Of a stretch of 64,000 bases of DNA, positions 34,132 through 42,599 are shown piece after piece. The position numbers and the translations under genes were made by a program. The stretch is from assembly GCA_050123275.1 (NCBI GenBank), contig JASFHK010000001.1:124001-188000 (forward strand). The letters run 5' to 3'. This DNA is from E44-bin88 sp050123275. Its GTDB lineage: Bacteria > Chloroflexota > Dehalococcoidia > Dehalococcoidales > BS750m-G39. Under the pieces are notes generated by a model. The model had not been told where the DNA came from. It worked only from the letters and a program-made list of their open reading frames with translations, and did not search any database. Position 1 is the stretch's first letter, and every line of letters begins with the position of its first letter.

Positions 34132-35627
34132 CACATTTCCCCCAAGTTGTGGGTATATTGGTTAAATTCCTCGGGTGCATCATGAATTTTATGGGACCGT
34201 CCTTCGACTGTCAAGGTATTTTGTAACCGTATATATATGTTGGCGTCTTCGTTCGGGTTGGCGGTCGAGTCCATTACAATTTCTGCAGTACATTTACCTT
34301 GCCGATAAAGACTAACGGGGCCAGCCTCCATAACCCATATGAAGTGAGGTAACTCCATTCGAGTCACAATGTAGTTTAACATATCGGGTTTCCTGCGATC
34401 AATTGCTTGGACTTTCCGCCGCTGGAACGAAGTGTTTGTTGTCAAGAATAATCTGAGTACGATTGGTTCATCTTTGGCGCTTATTTTTTGTTTATAAGCT
34501 AAGAGATACCTCCTTGCTTTTTTTCGCACTCGATTGGCAGGGAGGAATACTTTCTCGGGGAGGGGGCAAACTGCTGTGATCATTGATTTCATACTGATGC
34601 CTTGGGGCTCTGTGACCTCCGGATTTGTTGCGTAGGCTCTGCCATAGTTCTGCTCATCATTGAAATCACCAAGCAATTGGTAGGGCGGGAAATTATCGTC
34701 CACTACAATAAATCGGTCATGAAAAGAAGAACTATCAACGAAACCGTCTACGTCTGCATCGGGGGATTTAGCATAATCAATCGTATGACCGATTATTGTT
34801 ATGACATGCCCAAGAAAGCTAGTCAACGCTGGAAAACCCGATTCGAGATAAGCACATAAATCCAGATATTCCTCATTGTTGAAAACCAAGCTACCTAAAG
34901 GATTGGTGCCAAACCTGCGAATTCTCATTATACAAGGGTGAACTCCAAACTCAGATAATATACGAGAGTAATCTGAATATGTCATACCTCGGTAGGGGAA
35001 CGTTCTGCCTTGACTTGGTTCAGTCAGGTTTATCAAATCAAATGGGTACGTCTCCCCATACATGGAATATTTTTCTGATAAATACCTACATACCCCCCAT
35101 AAAGCAGTGTGCGCGCAGACGGTAACGTCTACATCTTGAGACATATAGGGATAACCGCTAGCTATGAAATGCTGCCCTCCGATGTGAGTCTTGAAGTCGG
35201 CTGTTAAGCAATAAGGTTTTGCTGATTTGAATTTCGCCAGTTTTTGAGGGTTTATAACTGTGCGACCGATACATCTTTCAGCGACTGGTCGTATTACGCT
35301 ATAGCCGATATAGCTTTTTCTATAGGATTGCGGGTTTAAAACCAAGTCATCCACGTTCACATCGGGGACATCAAAGAAATGAAGGCGGTTGGTGTACTTA
35401 GGAATTCGCTCGTGTTTCTTTGAGTAAAAGTGGGAATATAAGTTTCGATGATCTTTGCAAACATAATTTGGCTCAAATACGATACTTCGTACTGTGTCAG
35501 CTAGTAGCGAGGTGAGCATTCTCCTCCCCCAAGGGGAGAGGTTCGTACAGGTAGACTGTAGCTTATTCCAGTCTTCACTCCTGTGCGTGTCTCTGATATT
35601 GAATGTTTGTCGTTCAGAAAGAAACAT
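34131..35627 (-). CDS. Putative C39/papain-like cysteine peptidase of unknown family
   Basis: The 498-residue soluble protein was not recognised as a whole. Its middle shows what looks like a papain-fold active site: Gln164 then Cys171 (SQDVDVTVCAHTALWGVC), a His after Gly (LGHVITIIGHT, His274) and Asp/Asn (FIVVDDN, 310-312). Order and spacing match C39-like peptidases. The N-terminal ~130 residues (GYSVIRPVAERCIGRTV) and C-terminal ~170 residues are unassigned. The gene is strikingly AT-rich compared with nfnB and mutS, with a near-consensus promoter of its own, so it was probably acquired. Confidence 0.6.
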   Translation of the reverse strand: MFLSERQTFNIRDTHRSEDWNKLQSTCTNLSPWGRRMLTSLLADTVRSIVFEPNYVCKDHRNLYSHFYSKKHERIPKYTNRLHFFDVPDVNVDDLVLNPQSYRKSYIGYSVIRPVAERCIGRTVINPQKLAKFKSAKPYCLTADFKTHIGGQHFIASGYPYMSQDVDVTVCAHTALWGVCRYLSEKYSMYGETYPFDLINLTEPSQGRTFPYRGMTYSDYSRILSEFGVHPCIMRIRRFGTNPLGSLVFNNEEYLDLCAYLESGFPALTSFLGHVITIIGHTIDYAKSPDADVDGFVDSSSFHDRFIVVDDNFPPYQLLGDFNDEQNYGRAYATNPEVTEPQGISMKSMITAVCPLPEKVFLPANRVRKKARRYLLAYKQKISAKDEPIVLRLFLTTNTSFQRRKVQAIDRRKPDMLNYIVTRMELPHFIWVMEAGPVSLYRQGKCTAEIVMDSTANPNEDANIYIRLQNTLTVEGRSHKIHDAPEEFNQYTHNLGEM

Positions 35628-35657
35628 CGGCTACAACTTCTGAATTGTGCCGATGCA

Positions 35658-35686
35658 ATTATTCCAGAGAATTCTTCCCGTGTCAA
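35658..35686 (-). promoter_or_regulatory. Promoter of the protease-like two-gene unit
   Basis: On the - strand a perfect TTGACA (complement of 35681-35686), 17 bases, AATAAT (complement of 35658-35663). The RNA would begin near 35651, 24 bases before the ATG. Confidence 0.75.
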
Positions 35687-35723
35687 CCCTTTGCGGACAT
35701 ATTTTGTTCCCCAAAGGGGAAAA

Positions 35724-35786
35724 CTCTAAATACTAATCTCTAAATTCCAAATTTTTAGGATTTCGGATTTCGTGCTTCGAATTTCA
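35724..35786. repeat. Low-complexity AT-rich repeat fragment
   Basis: A stretch built from variants of CTAAATACTAA, CTAAATTCCAAA, GGATTTCGGATTTCG and GCTTCGAATTTCA. It resembles the scattered CTAAATTC/GAAATTCGAA-type intergenic repeats seen in some environmental genomes. It codes for nothing visible. A short TTCCCCAAAGGGGAA hairpin lies just before it. Confidence 0.5.
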
Positions 35787-35837
35787 CTTTAGGTGTTTTT
35801 TCTAGTAAAATTGTCTCTGATTCTGTGAGGTGAAAAA

Positions 35838-36731
35838 ATAGCCGTTACACTGGAAAACGTCGCCCCCGAAACCTACCGCCTGGAAAAGAAAATCCCCGGC
35901 GCTAACGCCCCCTTCGCCGTTTACTTCATCGAGGACGGCGGTGGCGCCATCATCGAGCCGGGCCCGGCTACCATTTTCCCCGAAATAAAACAGGCCGCCG
36001 CGCAGCTGGGCATCACCGAGCCCGAATACATCATCCCCACCCACATCCACCTCGACCACGCCGGTGGGCTGGGCAAGCTGGCGCAGGCCTTCCCCGGAGC
36101 CAGAATCGTGCTCAACCGCCAGGGGGCGAAGCACATGGTGGAGCCGACGCGGCTGATTAACAGCACCAAGATGGCTTTCGGCGACGACTTCGAAAGAATC
36201 TACGGCGCCATCATACCGCTGGAAGAATCGCGGCTGAAGCTGGTCGAGGACGGCGATAGGCTAAAGCTGGGCGGGCGTGAATTACTTATCGTCCATACCC
36301 CCGGCCACGCCGGCCACCACATCGCCATCTTCGACGAAAAGACGCGGGGGCTTTTCTGCGGCGAGTCGCTGGGCCTGATTTACAGCCCCGGCTATCCGCC
36401 CCTCCCCGCCGTGGCCCCGCCCAGCTTCGATTTGGAGCTTTACCTCAAGGACATGGAAAAACTGAAAGGCTTAAAGCCCGAACTGCTCTTTTACTCTCAC
36501 GGCGGCGCCGCCACCGGGCCGGACAGGCTCATCGACACGGCCATGGAGAACTCGAAGCTGGTCGGCGACTTGATACTAAAGAAACTGAAGGCGGGCGAGA
36601 GCGACGAGGCCATCGTCAAATACATCGGCGACTACCTCATCGAGCGTTTCAACGCCCCGCTGGACGAATACGAGCTGTTGAGCAACGTCAGCGGCTATAT
36701 CTTCTACTTTCGTAAAAAAGGACTGGTTTAA
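35838..36731 (+). CDS. Metallo-beta-lactamase fold hydrolase with abnormal start
   Basis: The frame encodes about 297 residues with the metal motif THIHLDHAGG (near residues 68-77), VHTPGHAGHH, GESLG, and a C-terminal helical domain like that of MBL hydrolases with a second role in CoA or lactone cleavage. The frame has no ATG, GTG or TTG between the TGA at 35826 and codon 5. GAGGTG is five bases before an ATA codon (35838). Alternatively GTG at 35830 would be in frame if the six-A run had seven As. Internal GTG 36108 would lose the active site. Confidence 0.85.
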   Translation: MAVTLENVAPETYRLEKKIPGANAPFAVYFIEDGGGAIIEPGPATIFPEIKQAAAQLGITEPEYIIPTHIHLDHAGGLGKLAQAFPGARIVLNRQGAKHMVEPTRLINSTKMAFGDDFERIYGAIIPLEESRLKLVEDGDRLKLGGRELLIVHTPGHAGHHIAIFDEKTRGLFCGESLGLIYSPGYPPLPAVAPPSFDLELYLKDMEKLKGLKPELLFYSHGGAATGPDRLIDTAMENSKLVGDLILKKLKAGESDEAIVKYIGDYLIERFNAPLDEYELLSNVSGYIFYFRKKGLV

Positions 36732-36740
36732 GGAGGCAAT

Positions 36741-37217
36741 ATGGTAATCATCAGCATTATCGCCGTCATCATACTCCTGTTAAGTCTGGGCAACGGCTTC
36801 CGCGAGGGGGCGCTCAAGCAGGCCGTCTCCCTTATCTCGCTGCTGGCGGCGATACCCCTGACCGGGCTTTGCTACAACTGGCTGGCCAGCCTGTTCTCCT
36901 TCCTGCCCGGGACGAACTGGGAGAACTTCGTCGGCTTTTTCGTCACCATGGGCATCATCATGGTCCTCATCCAGCTGTTGCTGCTGCTGCCGCGGCGCCA
37001 CTTCGATAAGAGGTGGAAGGGTGGTCTCCTTTTCCGCTCCATCGGCGCGGTGATTAGCTTTTTCGGCGCCGCTATCGGCATGGTCGTTTTCGCGCTGGTG
37101 CTCAACGCCTACCCCATCTTTGACTGGCTGCAGAGCGCGGTGAGCGGCTCCTGCGTCATCAGCTGGCTGGGTTCCTGGCTGGGCTTCGTCGGGCACATGC
37201 TGCCCTCGGTTTTTTAA
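36741..37217 (+). CDS. CvpA-like membrane protein
   Basis: The 158-residue protein has four TM segments (about 2-22, 26-53, 60-84 and 100-125). The start IIAVIILLLSLGNGFREGALKQAVSLISL resembles the GxxRG(F/A) pattern of CvpA/colicin V production proteins. The family is common next to mutS or mutS2, as here. It follows the MBL gene by nine bases with ribosome-binding site AAGGAGGCAAT. Function is not known at molecular level. Confidence 0.75.
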   Translation: MVIISIIAVIILLLSLGNGFREGALKQAVSLISLLAAIPLTGLCYNWLASLFSFLPGTNWENFVGFFVTMGIIMVLIQLLLLLPRRHFDKRWKGGLLFRSIGAVISFFGAAIGMVVFALVLNAYPIFDWLQSAVSGSCVISWLGSWLGFVGHMLPSVF

Positions 37218-37230
37218 TATCTCACTGACG

Positions 37231-37257
37231 TCAAGAGGGGGCATAGCCCCCTCTTGA
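37231..37257 (+). terminator. Perfect hairpin after the CvpA-like gene
   Basis: TCAAGAGGGGGC (37231-37242) pairs with GCCCCCTCTTGA (37246-37257), 12 bp with a 3-base loop. No T run follows, so it is at best a weak terminator. The AGAGGGG core recalls the first stem of the dispersed repeats at 10592 and 56953. Confidence 0.5.
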
Positions 37258-37324
37258 AACTCCCCCGAATTGCCCCCGATTTCCCATTCCCTTAAACCGC
37301 AAATTCCTGTAGAATAAACTTGTC

Positions 37325-39877
37325 ATGAAAGAGGCCTCGACCCCCATCCGCCGCCAGTATCTCAAAATCAAACAGCAATACCCCAAGGCCATCGTGCTTT
37401 TCCGTTTGGGCGACTTCTACGAGACCTTCGACGAGGACGCCAAGCTGGCGGCGCGCGAGCTGGAAATCGTGCTCACCGCCCGCAGCATGGGCAAGGGGCT
37501 GCGCGTGCCTATGGCCGGCATTCCCTACCACGCCCTGGACAACTACCTGGCCAAGCTCATCGGCCGCGGCTACAAAGTCGCCATCTGCGAGCAGGTAACC
37601 AAACCGGGCGAAACCAAAGGCCTGGTGCAGCGCGAGGTGGTGAGACTGGTGACGCCGGGGACGGTGGTCGAGCCGGGGCTGCTCGACAGCAAGAGCAACA
37701 ACTACCTGGTCGCCCTGTCTTTCGGTGAAGAAGAGGTGGGGTTGGCCTACGTCGATATCACCACCAGCGAGTTCGCCACTGCCCAGATGCCGGCCCACCG
37801 CCTTGTCACCGAGCTGGAGAGGCTCAAGCCCTCGGAAATCATTGCCGCCGAGAGCGCCGGGCTGCCCGAATTGAATCTAAAGGCCTCGCTGACCCGTTTG
37901 GAGGACTACTGGTTCGAGAGCGAGGTGGCGCGCGAGACCATCCTCGACCACTTCGGCGCCGCCACGCTGGACGGCTACGGCTGCTCCCAGTTGCCACTGG
38001 CGGTGAGCGCCGCCGGCGCCGTCGTCCACTACGTCCAGGAGACGCAAAAAGGGGTGCTGGGACAGCTGACCCAGCTTGCTACCTATTCCACGGAAAACTT
38101 CATGGCGCTGGACGTCCAGACCCAGCGTAATCTGGAGATTTTTGTCAGCGGCCGCACCGGAAACGTAAGCGGCTCGCTTTTATCCGTTATCGATTCGACC
38201 CGCACGGCGATGGGGGGGCGGTTGCTAAGGCGCTGGCTGGGCCAGCCCCTGCTCGACATAAAAGAGCTGAATAAACGCCAGGACGCCATCGCCTGGTTCG
38301 CCGAAAACACCCTGCCCCGCCACTCCGTAATCTCTTTGCTGGGCGAGGTCGCCGACGTCGAGCGCCTCATCAACCGCATCAAGAGCGCCATCGCCCTCCC
38401 CCGCGAGCTCAGCGCCCTGCGCCGCAGCCTGGAGGTCATCCCCGAAATACAGAAAGCGCTGTCCGGCTGGCTCAAAGAGACCATCAAGCCCTGCCCCGAG
38501 GTCGTCGAGCTCATCACGCAGAGTATCGCCGATTCGCCGGGCACCCTCGACGAGGGCGGTGTCATCAAGCCCGGTTTCTCCGAAGAGCTGGACAAGCTGC
38601 GCCAATCTTCCAAAAACGCCAGGCAATACCTGGCCGACCTGGAAAAAACCGAGAAAGAAAAGACGGGCATCAAGTCGCTCAAGGTCGGCTTCAACAAGGT
38701 CTTCGGCTACTACATCGAGGTTTCCAACGCCAACCTGGCCCAGGTGCCCGAAAACTATATCCGCAAGCAGACTTTAGTTAACGGCGAGCGCTTTTTTACC
38801 CCGGAGCTGAAGGAGTACGAGTCCCTGATTCTCAACGCCCAGGACCGCATCGCCGGGCTGGAAAGGCAGCTTTTCCGCCAGGTCTGCGCCCAGATCGGCG
38901 CCTACGCCGAAGCCATCTCGGCCTCGGCGGTGGCCCTGGCCGCCATCGACGCCTTCGCCGCTTTGGCCGAGGTCGCCGTCCGCCACGGCTATGTCCGCCC
39001 CGTTTTGACTGAAGAAAATACCATCGACATCGGCGGCGGGCGCCATCCCGTCGTGGAAAGAACATTGCCCGAAGGCAGCTTCGTGCCCAACGATACTATA
39101 CTCTCCAACGACGACGCCCAGCTTATCATCCTTACCGGCCCCAACATGTCGGGCAAGTCCACCTATCTGCGTCAGGTCGCCCTCATCGTGCTGCTGGCGC
39201 AAACGGGCAGCTTCGTCCCCGCCAGCGCCGCCACCATCGGGCTGGTGGACAGGATTTTTACCCGCATCGGCGCCCGCGAGGACTTGCCCGCCGGTCAGTC
39301 CACCTTCATGGTGGAGATGGTGGAGACGGCCAACATACTCAACAACGCCACCCCCCGCTCCCTCATCATCCTCGACGAAATCGGGCGCGGCACTTCGACT
39401 TACGACGGGCTTTCCATCGCCCGCGCCGTCGCCGAGTACATCCACTCCTACCCTAAGTTAGGCGCCAAGACGCTCTTCGCCACCCACTACCACGAGTTAG
39501 TCGAATTAGCCAACTTCCTGCCCCGCGTCAAGAACTTCAACATCGCCGTCGCCGAGGACAAGGGCGAGGTCATCTTCCTCTACAAAATCGTCCCCGGCGG
39601 CGTGGACAAGAGCTACGGCATCCACGTGGCCAAGCTGGCCGGGCTGCCCCGTTCGGTGGTGCACCGCGCCCAGGAGGTATTGACCGACCTGGAAGACGGC
39701 AGCAAGCAGGCTACCGTCAAGCGCCGCCGTAAAGAAGCGGCTTCCCAGCAGTTACCGCTGCTGGGGTCGAAGTCGCCCCTCTTCGAAGAACTGGAGAAGC
39801 TGGACATAAACTCCCTGACCCCTCTCGAAGCCATCAACAAGCTCTACGAGCTGCAAAAGAAGGTGCGGGAAGGGTAG
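37325..39877 (+). CDS. mutS: DNA mismatch repair protein MutS
   Basis: The 850-residue protein recognises mismatches. The N-terminal domain has the mismatch-reading FYETF motif (GDFYETFDEDA). Connector, core and clamp follow, then the ATPase with Walker A GPNMSGKST (near residue 606), DEIGRGTSTYDG and THYHEL, and the helix-turn-helix dimerisation end. It is MutS1, not MutS2 (no Smr domain). The ATG lies nine bases after a TAGAAT box with no ribosome-binding site, so it may be nearly leaderless. Confidence 0.97.
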   Translation: MKEASTPIRRQYLKIKQQYPKAIVLFRLGDFYETFDEDAKLAARELEIVLTARSMGKGLRVPMAGIPYHALDNYLAKLIGRGYKVAICEQVTKPGETKGLVQREVVRLVTPGTVVEPGLLDSKSNNYLVALSFGEEEVGLAYVDITTSEFATAQMPAHRLVTELERLKPSEIIAAESAGLPELNLKASLTRLEDYWFESEVARETILDHFGAATLDGYGCSQLPLAVSAAGAVVHYVQETQKGVLGQLTQLATYSTENFMALDVQTQRNLEIFVSGRTGNVSGSLLSVIDSTRTAMGGRLLRRWLGQPLLDIKELNKRQDAIAWFAENTLPRHSVISLLGEVADVERLINRIKSAIALPRELSALRRSLEVIPEIQKALSGWLKETIKPCPEVVELITQSIADSPGTLDEGGVIKPGFSEELDKLRQSSKNARQYLADLEKTEKEKTGIKSLKVGFNKVFGYYIEVSNANLAQVPENYIRKQTLVNGERFFTPELKEYESLILNAQDRIAGLERQLFRQVCAQIGAYAEAISASAVALAAIDAFAALAEVAVRHGYVRPVLTEENTIDIGGGRHPVVERTLPEGSFVPNDTILSNDDAQLIILTGPNMSGKSTYLRQVALIVLLAQTGSFVPASAATIGLVDRIFTRIGAREDLPAGQSTFMVEMVETANILNNATPRSLIILDEIGRGTSTYDGLSIARAVAEYIHSYPKLGAKTLFATHYHELVELANFLPRVKNFNIAVAEDKGEVIFLYKIVPGGVDKSYGIHVAKLAGLPRSVVHRAQEVLTDLEDGSKQATVKRRRKEAASQQLPLLGSKSPLFEELEKLDINSLTPLEAINKLYELQKKVREG

Positions 39878-39897
39878 GGCGATAAAGGAGGTCCGAA

Positions 39898-40407
39898 ATG
39901 GCGAAAAAAGTGCTGGTGGCCTACGCCTCCAAGTACGGCGCCACCGCCGGAATCGCCGAGAAAATCGGCGAGGTGCTGAGCGAGGCCGGGCTGACGGTTG
40001 ACGTGGCGCCCGCCGACAAGACGGAAGACCCGGCGTCCTACGCGGGGGTGGTGCTGGGCAGCGCCGTCTATATCGGCGGCTGGCGCAAGGAGGCGGTCAA
40101 GTTCCTCAAGAAAAACCGGAAGAAGCTGGCGGAGCGCCCCGTCTGGATTTTTTCCAGCGGTCCCACGGGCGAGGGCGACCCGGTGGAACTGGTCAAGGGC
40201 TGGCGCTATCCCAAGAAGCTCGGCGACGCTCTCGAAGAGGTCGAGCCGGTGGATATCACCGTTTTCCACGGCGCCATCGATAGCGAAAAGCTGAACGCCC
40301 TGGAGAGGTTCGCCATTAAGAACGTCAAGGCCGAGCCGGGCGACTTCCGCGACTGGGAGGCTATCACCGCCTGGGCCAAGAAGATAGCCGCTAAGCTTAA
40401 AAAATAG
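39898..40407 (+). CDS. Flavodoxin-domain protein (HemG-like)
   Basis: The 169-residue protein opens KKVLVAYASKYGATAGIAEKIGEVL, the FMN phosphate-binding loop of flavodoxins. It has the segment VLGSAVYIGGWRKEAVKFLKKN typical of menaquinone-dependent protoporphyrinogen oxidase HemG-type flavodoxins. The substrate cannot be fixed: many anaerobes carry such proteins without making heme. It follows mutS by 20 bases (AAAGGAGGTCCGAA before the ATG) and precedes another flavoprotein. Confidence 0.9.
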   Translation: MAKKVLVAYASKYGATAGIAEKIGEVLSEAGLTVDVAPADKTEDPASYAGVVLGSAVYIGGWRKEAVKFLKKNRKKLAERPVWIFSSGPTGEGDPVELVKGWRYPKKLGDALEEVEPVDITVFHGAIDSEKLNALERFAIKNVKAEPGDFRDWEAITAWAKKIAAKLKK

Positions 40408-40426
40408 ACGGGAAAGGGAAAAAGCG

Positions 40427-41032
40427 ATGAAGATTCTGGCCGTTTCCGGCAGCCCGCGCAAAGGGGGCAACACCGATATTTTACTGGGGGAAGCGCTCGA
40501 AGGCGCCAAAACCGAAGGCGCCGAGGTCGAGCTTTACCGGCTGTCGGGCAAGGACATCAAGCCCTGCGACGGCTGCTGGACCTGTATGAAAAAGGGCAAG
40601 TGCCACATCAAGGACGATATGCAGGAGTTATACGAAAAGTTCTTCGCCACCGACGGTATCATCATCGGCACGCCCATCTACTACTACGCCATGACCGCCC
40701 AGACCAAGACGATGATAGACCGTTCCATGCCGATGGGCCACTCCAAGCGTAATCTGGCCGGTAAAATCGGCGGCGTTATCGTCGTCGGCGGCAGCCTCGG
40801 CCTCGTCGACGCCCTCAAGGATATCTATTTCTACTACGTCACCCAGCGTATAGTTCCGGCCAACTACGTGGCGGCTTACGGCGGGGCTAAGGGCGACGTC
40901 AACAAGCTGGAAAAGGGGAAGCAGGCGGCGCGCGACCAGGGACGGCAGATAGTGCGCATGGCGCGGCAGGGCTTTGAGTACCCCGCCGGGATAGAAGCCC
41001 CCCACTTCGCCTACGGCACGCACACTTTTTAG
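40427..41032 (+). CDS. NADPH-dependent FMN reductase / iron-sulfur flavoprotein
   Basis: The 201-residue protein has the FMN-binding start SGSPRKGGNTDILL and a cysteine cluster CDGCWTCMKKGKC typical of Isf-type flavoproteins that hold a [4Fe-4S] centre. TPIYYYAMTAQTKTMIDR completes the FMN site. Such proteins pass electrons from ferredoxin to O2, H2O2 or unknown acceptors in anaerobes. Its last four bases overlap the convergent lipoprotein gene. Confidence 0.92.
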   Translation: MKILAVSGSPRKGGNTDILLGEALEGAKTEGAEVELYRLSGKDIKPCDGCWTCMKKGKCHIKDDMQELYEKFFATDGIIIGTPIYYYAMTAQTKTMIDRSMPMGHSKRNLAGKIGGVIVVGGSLGLVDALKDIYFYYVTQRIVPANYVAAYGGAKGDVNKLEKGKQAARDQGRQIVRMARQGFEYPAGIEAPHFAYGTHTF

Positions 41033-41391
41033 GATTTGATTTCGAGGTTTTCGATTTTTACCTTGGTGCCGCCTTCGCAGTTGACGGTCTCACTCTTACC
41101 TTCGGCTATAGTGACTGTCTGCGTTGAGCCGTCGGGACAGGTGACGGTAACCGTTACCGACTCTTCATCCTTGTCTATCTCGTCAGCGTGAACGCTGGCG
41201 CTATTATCGCCGACAGTGATAGAACCGGTGGTGCATACCTGAAACCATAAGTGACCGTCTATGGTGCCTCCGGTGCCGCCGGGAAAGGTGATGTCTATCT
41301 TCAGTCTGGCTTGCGGTTCACCGTTACAGCCGACCATAATCAGCGCTGCCGTCAGTAACAGGACTATAAAAATCAATACCTTCCGCTTCAT
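41029..41391 (-). CDS. Small lipoprotein
   Basis: The 120-residue protein has a signal peptide with lipobox (MKRKVLIFIVLLLTAALIMVGC). The mature part is beta-rich (LKIDITFPGGTGGTIDGHLWFQV, SVTVTVTCPDGSTQTVTI) and reads like a small immunoglobulin-like or carbohydrate-binding-like sandwich. Three Cys remain in the mature chain. No family was recognised. It overlaps the flavoprotein gene end by four bases. Confidence 0.85.
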   Translation of the reverse strand: MKRKVLIFIVLLLTAALIMVGCNGEPQARLKIDITFPGGTGGTIDGHLWFQVCTTGSITVGDNSASVHADEIDKDEESVTVTVTCPDGSTQTVTIAEGKSETVNCEGGTKVKIENLEIKS

Positions 41392-41557
41392 TTTGCCGCT
41401 ACCTCCCTTAACTCTAATTTTGGCTCTCTTTGCCTATCGGGGAGTTACTGCCGAAGCGATAGGCTTCCGGTTTTAGCAATGACAAATCGGCCGTGTCGTA
41501 TTAAGGTGGAATCAAAGACACACCATCTCCCTCACCGCCATCTCCGCACCGCCGAAG

Positions 41558-41758
41558 CTATTTCATGCTCAATTTCTTGGTGGGGGTAGGGATGCCGAGC
41601 ACGCATTGGCTCTGGCTCACCATCTTGGTGCAGGCGTCGCAAAGCGTGGCTTGCCGGGGTTGACCCTCGCGCAGGTTGCGGGCAGCGATGCTCTTACCGT
41701 CCGGGCAGTTCTTACAAACGTGGTAGATTTCCGGCTTTAACCCAGAATAGTAAGCCAT
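41558..41758 (-). CDS. Small zinc-ribbon-type protein
   Basis: Read from the ATG at 41758 the protein has 66 residues with CKNC (near residue 15) and CDAC (near 40), plus a third Cys near the end. The ATG is preceded by AAAAAAGGAGGCGCCGAG, a strong ribosome-binding site. A longer frame open to 41848 lacks such a site and is not favoured. It is likely a metal-binding small protein; family unknown. Confidence 0.75.
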   Translation of the reverse strand: MAYYSGLKPEIYHVCKNCPDGKSIAARNLREGQPRQATLCDACTKMVSQSQCVLGIPTPTKKLSMK

Positions 41759-41909
41759 CTCGGCGCCTCCTTTTTTCAAGTCATTTGTCTGTATAAATGC
41801 CTGAAAAATCGGTTCCTCGAAGCCGCCTCTCTTTATATTATAACCCAATTGTCAATCTCTTTGAACACAAAAGTGTTCTTATCGGCACGGTATTTTACAC
41901 AAAAAAACA

Positions 41910-41930
41910 ACCCCCTCCGAAGGAGGGGGT
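41910..41930 (-). terminator. Terminator after the pyruvate-kinase-domain gene
   Basis: ACCCCCTCC (41910-41918) and GGAGGGGGT (41922-41930) form a nine-pair stem. On the - strand it is followed by TGTTTTTTTG, a normal intrinsic terminator 24 bases after the gene. Confidence 0.85.
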
Positions 41931-41954
41931 CTTTACGCGTGGCGGAGCCGGAGC

Positions 41955-42518
41955 TTATAGCCGCGGCTTGCACATTATCTCTTTAATCCTGATGTCGAAG
42001 AAGGTGTGGGTGTTGGCCGGTCTCATCACCACGGCGGTGTCGGCGCCGTGACCGCTGCCGGCGACGGCGATGATGTCCTCGTCGGTGCGCACCAGTCCCG
42101 CGTCGGCGGCCATGGCGGCGATTTCAAAGACTACCTTGGTACCCTGCCCGAAGGTGCGCAGGACGTCGGCGATGACCTCGCCCAGGACGAAGGTGTCGTA
42201 CTTGCTGCGCATAGCGCGGCTCAAGCCCCCCAGGGCGTGGGCGGTGGTCAGAATAATGCCCCCCGCGGCCTCGACGGCTTTTCTATTCTCCTCGGTAAAC
42301 TCCTGGGCGTTGGGCTGGCGCAGGCCGGTGACGTGTGTCACCACGATAACCTTTAGCCCCTGGAACGCCTCCATGGCTTTGACGGCGGTCTCACCCACCG
42401 TCGAAGCGACCACTATCGTCCTTATGCCCAGCTCTTCGGCCCGCTTACGGGCGATTTTAAGCGTCTCCTTGGTGTTCTCTCTGCCCAGTTTGTCGAAATA
42501 GACCGTCTTGGTTTCCAT
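41955..42518 (-). CDS. Stand-alone pyruvate kinase C-terminal (alpha/beta) domain protein
   Basis: The 187-residue protein matches the PK C-terminal fold (TLKIARKRAEELGIRTIVVASTVGETAVKAMEAF, KVIVVTHVTG). The TIM barrel that does catalysis is missing, so it is not a pyruvate kinase. Proteins of this type are common in anaerobes; function unknown, perhaps ligand sensing since this domain binds allosteric effectors. It reads away from argJ; the 81-base gap holds the argJ promoter. Confidence 0.9.
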   Translation of the reverse strand: METKTVYFDKLGRENTKETLKIARKRAEELGIRTIVVASTVGETAVKAMEAFQGLKVIVVTHVTGLRQPNAQEFTEENRKAVEAAGGIILTTAHALGGLSRAMRSKYDTFVLGEVIADVLRTFGQGTKVVFEIAAMAADAGLVRTDEDIIAVAGSGHGADTAVVMRPANTHTFFDIRIKEIMCKPRL

Positions 42519-42563
42519 CTATCCCCCTCTTAGTTTCAGTGGCTGCCCTTATTATATACTACA

Positions 42564-42592
42564 TTGCCTGCCCATAGGTAGTGTGGTATAGT
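42564..42592 (+). promoter_or_regulatory. argJ promoter, leaderless
   Basis: TTGCCT (42564-42569), 17 bases, TATAGT (42587-42592). The ATG of argJ is at 42600, eight bases past the -10 box, so the mRNA should begin at or one base before the start codon. No ribosome-binding site is visible. Confidence 0.65.
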
Positions 42593-42599
42593 TTGGATA

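Noticed and set aside
41432..41464. GCCTATCG/CGATAGGC inverted repeat upstream of a lipoprotein, considered as a riboswitch
   Set aside because: No match to the conserved cores of c-di-GMP or other riboswitches I know, and neither strand has a T run; left as an unexplained stem.
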